NCBI GenBank assembly: GCA_963803755.1
Contig: CAWDNP010000005.1
Span: forward strand, 224,969-288,968
From: CAVUPF01 sp963803755
Lineage (GTDB): Bacteria > Actinomycetota > Thermoleophilia > Solirubrobacterales > 70-9
Direction: 5' to 3'
Length of the DNA stretch: 64,000 nt
Shown here one piece after another: positions 61,056 through 64,000 of the stretch. The notes beneath the pieces are model-generated. The model was given only the letters and a program-made list of their open reading frames with translations, was not told the DNA's origin and searched no databases. How positions within the stretch are numbered: the stretch's first letter is position 1; every line of letters starts with the position of its first letter. The translations under genes and the position numbers were made by a program.

Positions 61056-61820
61056 ATGAAAACAACGCCCCGCCAGATCGTGGCCTTCGGCGGCGGCGGG
61101 TTCTCGATGGAGTCGGGCAACCCTCTGCTCGACAACTACGTGCTCAGCCTCACTGGGGCGGAGCGACCGCGCGTCTGCTTTTTGCCTTCGGCCAGCGGCG
61201 ATGCCGACCACTACATCGTCCGTTTCTACCGTGCCTTCCCGGCTGACCGTTGCGAGGCCAGCCACATCTCCCTCTTCCGCCGCGAGCAGGGCCCCCCCGA
61301 CCTGCGCCGCCACCTCCTCTCCCAGGATCTGATCTACGTTGGCGGCGGCAGCGTGGTCAGCCTGCTCGGAGTCTGGCGGGCGCACGGGATCGACCAGGTC
61401 ATGCGTGAGGCATGGGAGGCCGGCGTCATCCTCTGCGGGCTCTCGGCCGGGTCGCTGTGCTGGTTCGCCGAGGCGGTGAGCGGCTTTCACGGCGAGCCGC
61501 GCCGGGTCGAGGGCCTGGGGCTGCTGCCTTTCAGCAACTGCGTCCACTACGAGCCGGGGTCGAGCCGCCGGATCGCCTATCACGGCTTCCTGCGCGATGG
61601 GATGCGACCCGGCTATGCCGCCGGAGACGGCGCCGCGCTGCACTTCACAGGCACCGAGCTGAGCCGGGCCGTCGCCTCGCGGCCGGAGGCCCATGGCTAC
61701 CGGCTCGACCTGGCAGAGGACCGGGTGGTGGAGTCGCGGATCGCCACCGCCTTCCTTGGCGACGCTGCCGCCTCGCCGCCTCCGCCCCCCGGGGCGTTCT
61801 CGACCGCGGTCGCGGCCTGA
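61056..61820 (+). CDS. S51-family peptidase / type 1 glutamine amidotransferase-like protein (copy 1)
   Basis: 254 residues from ATG 61056: RQIVAFGGGGFSMESGNPLL, ERPRVCFLPSASGDADHYI, LLSQDLIYVGGGSVVSLLG, nucleophile GVILCGLSAGSLCWFAEA, then LLPFSNCVHYEPGSSRRIAY. Peptidase E/cyanophycinase-like. Stop overlaps the start of its paralog (TGATG). Substrate may be an Asp dipeptide, but this is not certain. Confidence 0.87.
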   Translation: MKTTPRQIVAFGGGGFSMESGNPLLDNYVLSLTGAERPRVCFLPSASGDADHYIVRFYRAFPADRCEASHISLFRREQGPPDLRRHLLSQDLIYVGGGSVVSLLGVWRAHGIDQVMREAWEAGVILCGLSAGSLCWFAEAVSGFHGEPRRVEGLGLLPFSNCVHYEPGSSRRIAYHGFLRDGMRPGYAAGDGAALHFTGTELSRAVASRPEAHGYRLDLAEDRVVESRIATAFLGDAAASPPPPPGAFSTAVAA

Positions 61821-62668
61821 TGGCGCTCGCGAGCCCCGACGTCGGGGAGCGGCGGCTTGAGGTGGGCGAGCCGGCGCCGCTGCGGCGCATCCTCGCCCTC
61901 GGCGGGCACGACTTCACCTCGCGCCCGCCCGACCGCGCGGTCTGTGAGCTGATGCTGCGGCTTGGCACCGAGCGGGCCGGCGGTCGGCCGCGAATCTGCA
62001 TCCTGCCGACCGCGAGCGGCGACACCTCTGAGCAGATCGGCCGCTTCTACGCCGCCTTCGGCGAGCGCCCGTGCGAGCCATCCGACCTCTCCCTGTTCCG
62101 GCTCGGCCGCCGGCCGATGGCGCTGCGCGATCACCTGCTCTCCCAAGACCTGGTCTACGTCGGCGGCGGCAGCCTCGTCAACCTGCTCGCCGTCTGGGAG
62201 GCACACGAGATCGGTACCATCCTCAGCCTCGCTTGGCGGCAGGGCATCGTCCTCGCCGGCCAAAGCGCTGGAGCGATGTGCTGGTTTGAGGCCGGGATCA
62301 CAAAGTCCTCGGGCCGCCCCGCCCCCGCCGCCGGGCTCGGCCTGCTGGGCGGCAGCCTCTGCGTCCACTACAACAACGAGCCCGAGCGCCGCGCCGCCTA
62401 CCTCGATGCGGTCGGCAGCGGGATGCCGGGGGGGTATGGCCTCGACGACTACGCCGGTCTGCTCTGGGAGGGCGAGGGCGCACCCGCCGCCGTCACCGCC
62501 CGGCGCGGCGCGCGCGCCTACCGGGTCCGCACCCAGGGCGAGGGGGTTTCCGAGTCCGCCCTTCCGGCACGCTTTCTGCCCGCTCCGGCCCCGGCGGCCC
62601 TGCGTGAGGACATCGCGGAGTTCCGCCGCCTCAAAAACCTGCGCAAGCGTGCCGGGTGGCTGGGTTAG
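61820..62668 (+). CDS. S51-family peptidase / type 1 glutamine amidotransferase-like protein (copy 2)
   Basis: 282 residues; ATG overlaps the preceding stop. Clear paralog of copy 1: RRILALGGHDFTSRPPDRAV, RPRICILPTASGDTSEQIGR, HLLSQDLVYVGGGSLVNLLA, GIVLAGQSAGAMCWFEAGIT with nucleophile Ser, LGLLGGSLCVHYNNEPERRA. Longer C-terminus with a charged end (EFRRLKNLRKRAGWLG). The two copies probably arose by tandem duplication and could form a heteromer. Confidence 0.87.
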   Translation: MALASPDVGERRLEVGEPAPLRRILALGGHDFTSRPPDRAVCELMLRLGTERAGGRPRICILPTASGDTSEQIGRFYAAFGERPCEPSDLSLFRLGRRPMALRDHLLSQDLVYVGGGSLVNLLAVWEAHEIGTILSLAWRQGIVLAGQSAGAMCWFEAGITKSSGRPAPAAGLGLLGGSLCVHYNNEPERRAAYLDAVGSGMPGGYGLDDYAGLLWEGEGAPAAVTARRGARAYRVRTQGEGVSESALPARFLPAPAPAALREDIAEFRRLKNLRKRAGWLG

Positions 62669-63010
62669 ACCGCCGGCGCAACCGTGGCCAAAAGCACCCG
62701 AAACGACTCACTCAAGGGATGCACCCTCTACAGCCTCAGCGTGGAGAAGGACGGGAGGTCGTCTGCGTGGATCGTGCCTGTCTATCTGGCACTCGCCCCT
62801 CGTGGCGGCCGGCACGAAGCCGAGGGAGCCCGTTGCGTTATGCACGGCTAGGCGACCGAACGCACGCGCGCAGGTGACCTACCGCGGCCTTCCCTCTACA
62901 ACTTTCACGAGCGGCACCCGGCCAGGCCAGCTCAAGGGGGGGATCAAAGATGTCGGGACCTGGCACGCGGGCACCCTGCCCTGATGCGGTCGAGTCGGAG
63001 GCACTCGTCC
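62669..63010. other. Intergenic stretch without a confident gene
   Basis: About 340 bases between the second S51 gene and the ferritin-like gene (convergent). A 55-codon plus frame from GTG 62684 (KSTRNDSLKGCTLYSLSVEK, ending at 62851) and a short frame ending at 62984 (VTYRGLPSTTFTSGTRPGQL) can be read, but neither resembles a known protein or has a good ribosome site. No terminator with a T-run is obvious. Confidence 0.4.
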
Positions 63011-63538
63011 CTACAGAGCGCCGCCGGCGGCGGCCGGAGCGGTGGGGTCGACGCCCCCGCCGGCGCCCAGGCTCTCGCGAGCCAGGTACTCCTCGGCGAG
63101 CAGCGGGTTGTCCTTGGCCCGCTCGACGATCTTCAACAGCGCCGACATGCTCGAGACCTCCTCGACCTGCTCCTTGATGAACCACTGCATGAACTGCTCG
63201 CCCTGGTAATCGCCCTCCTCGCGCGCCAGCCGCGCCAGGTTGGCGATCTGCTCGCTGACCCGCTTCTCCTGGTCAAGCGCGAGCCGCACCGGGGCAACCG
63301 TGTCGGGGAAGCCGCTCTGGGGTGCCTCGATCCCGGGAACCTCGATCGGGTGGCCGGCGTCGAGCATGTATTGGGTGATCATCATCGCGTGGTTTCGCTC
63401 CTCCACCGCCTGGCGGTAGAAGAAGGCGGCGAGCTGGGGCAGCGTCTCGGAGTCGTAGTGGACGGCGATCGCGATGTACTGCTGCTGCGCTGCGAACTCG
63501 TGGGCGACCTGCTCATTGAGGTTCTTGGCGAAGCTCAT
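63011..63538 (-). CDS. ftn: Ferritin-like iron-storage protein
   Basis: 175 residues from ATG 63538: MSFAKNLNEQVAHEFAAQQQ, YIAIAVHYDSETLPQLAAFF, YRQAVEERNHAMMITQYMLD (ExxH ferroxidase), EGDYQGEQFMQWFIKEQVEE, matching four-helix actinobacterial BfrB/Ftn-type ferritins. The tail beyond residue 160 is Gly/Ala-rich. Stores iron as a 24-mer (family knowledge). 13 bp downstream of the partial enolase-family gene. Confidence 0.92.
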   Translation of the reverse strand: MSFAKNLNEQVAHEFAAQQQYIAIAVHYDSETLPQLAAFFYRQAVEERNHAMMITQYMLDAGHPIEVPGIEAPQSGFPDTVAPVRLALDQEKRVSEQIANLARLAREEGDYQGEQFMQWFIKEQVEEVSSMSALLKIVERAKDNPLLAEEYLARESLGAGGGVDPTAPAAAGGAL

Positions 63539-63551
63539 CCCCTTCGAAACC

Positions 63552-64000
63552 CTATCCCTCCCAGCGAAAGCCGGTCGGCGCCGGCCGCGGCTCCAGCGGG
63601 CTGGTGGGCAGGCCGGGCCTGGTCGCCCGATCGGGGTCGTTGTAGCCGGAGGGGGCGACGTCGTTGGGTGTGTCGGGATGAAAGATCGAGGCCAGGTACT
63701 GGATCTGGCCACGGCCCTGGCCGAGCTCGGTCTGGCCGCCTCCGTAAGCGCCGATCCCTCGCTCCTCGCAGTAGTCGTAGGTGGCGAGAAGCTCGCCCAC
63801 CGCGCCGAAGCGCGAGGGCTTGATGTTGACCATCTTCGGCTCCCAGGGCATTGACTCAATGTCGGCGACCGAGTGGATCGGCGCGTCCCAGGTGACCCGC
63901 TCGGCTACCGGGTCTAGGAGCGGTTTGGTCTCCGCGTTGACGTCGGGGTCCTCGAGCCAGGCGTCGGGGAAGGCCTCGATCAACTTCGCGTAGAGCGCTG
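63552..64000 (-). CDS. Enolase-superfamily protein, C-terminal part (partial)
   Basis: The gene enters from beyond the window's right end; about 149 residues are seen. IEAFPDAWLEDPDVNAETKP (metal ligand region), VTWDAPIHSVADIE, KMVNIKPSRFGAVGELLATY (Lys of the second half-barrel), CEERGIGAYGGGQTELGQGR, then a Pro-rich end. The pattern resembles mandelate racemase/muconate-lactonizing-type barrels. Reaction unknown; the catalytic lysine region 5' of here is not visible. Confidence 0.8.
   Translation of the reverse strand, partial: ALYAKLIEAFPDAWLEDPDVNAETKPLLDPVAERVTWDAPIHSVADIESMPWEPKMVNIKPSRFGAVGELLATYDYCEERGIGAYGGGQTELGQGRGQIQYLASIFHPDTPNDVAPSGYNDPDRATRPGLPTSPLEPRPAPTGFRWEG

Overview
The window is about 64 kb of very GC-rich, densely coded bacterial DNA. 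Genes are short-spaced, often overlap as TGATG/ATGA/GTGA, and frequently start with GTG or TTG. The following point to a high-GC actinobacterium: a dnaK-grpE-dnaJ-hspR-clpB operon with an HspR-type repressor, an inositol-phosphate synthase next to a CDP-alcohol phosphotransferase, a purSQL-type purine cluster, an LLM-family oxidoreductase and a DUF2236/MpaB-type oxygenase. The overall flavour fits class Thermoleophilia (Solirubrobacterales-like), but that placement is inference, not a computed result.

Layout. 1-6.2 kb: end of a large surface or membrane protein, then a minus-strand pyruvate dehydrogenase locus (lpd, a DsbA/HCCA-isomerase-like gene, E1 alpha, E1 beta, E2). 6.2-9.7 kb: a small membrane protein and thiE on minus; a TPP riboswitch driving thiO and a fused thiS-thiG on plus; tRNA-Lys. 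9.8-22.6 kb: a minus-strand purine cluster (purD-E-B, a thioredoxin-fold protein, then purC-S-Q-L-F-N-H), split by a plus-strand cytochrome P450. 22.6-30.9 kb: a disrupted small secreted gene, a membrane-anchored protein, the HspR heat-shock operon and a c-type cytochrome. 30.9-35.8 kb: endonuclease III, then a plus-strand phosphatidylinositol-type lipid locus (PAP2, CDP-alcohol phosphotransferase, inositol-1-phosphate synthase, glycosyltransferase-PHP fusion). 35.8-44.3 kb: housekeeping genes (UDG-like, LLM oxidoreductase, rRNA/tRNA methyltransferase, argF, prmC, lysS, SDR).

44.36-47.41 kb: a tRNA-Val followed by a 3 kb glycosyltransferase segment that ends at a second copy of the tRNA 3' half. 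This is a likely genomic island. 47.4-55 kb: accessory genes (AraC regulator with SRPBCC protein, hydrolase-adenylate cyclase fusion, SnoaL, NlpC/P60, zinc-binding protein, MpaB-like oxygenase, a one-TM FtsH, an MBL hydrolase). 55-64 kb: a secreted polysaccharide deacetylase divergent from a secreted peptidoglycan-binding protein, a FAH-family hydrolase, tRNA-Asp, a methyltransferase, an ECF sigma factor, a glutamate-decarboxylase remnant, two tandem S51 peptidases, a ferritin-like protein and a partial enolase-superfamily gene.

A striking property is the number of genes that read well only across a frameshift or stop: pdhB, pdhC, thiE, thiO, purH, the UDG-like gene, the LLM gene, the EEP nuclease, the glycosyltransferase, the hydrolase-cyclase, ftsH and the deacetylase. 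Several are normally essential, so sequence or assembly indel error is the likeliest explanation for most. Coordinates of these genes span the whole reconstructed gene.
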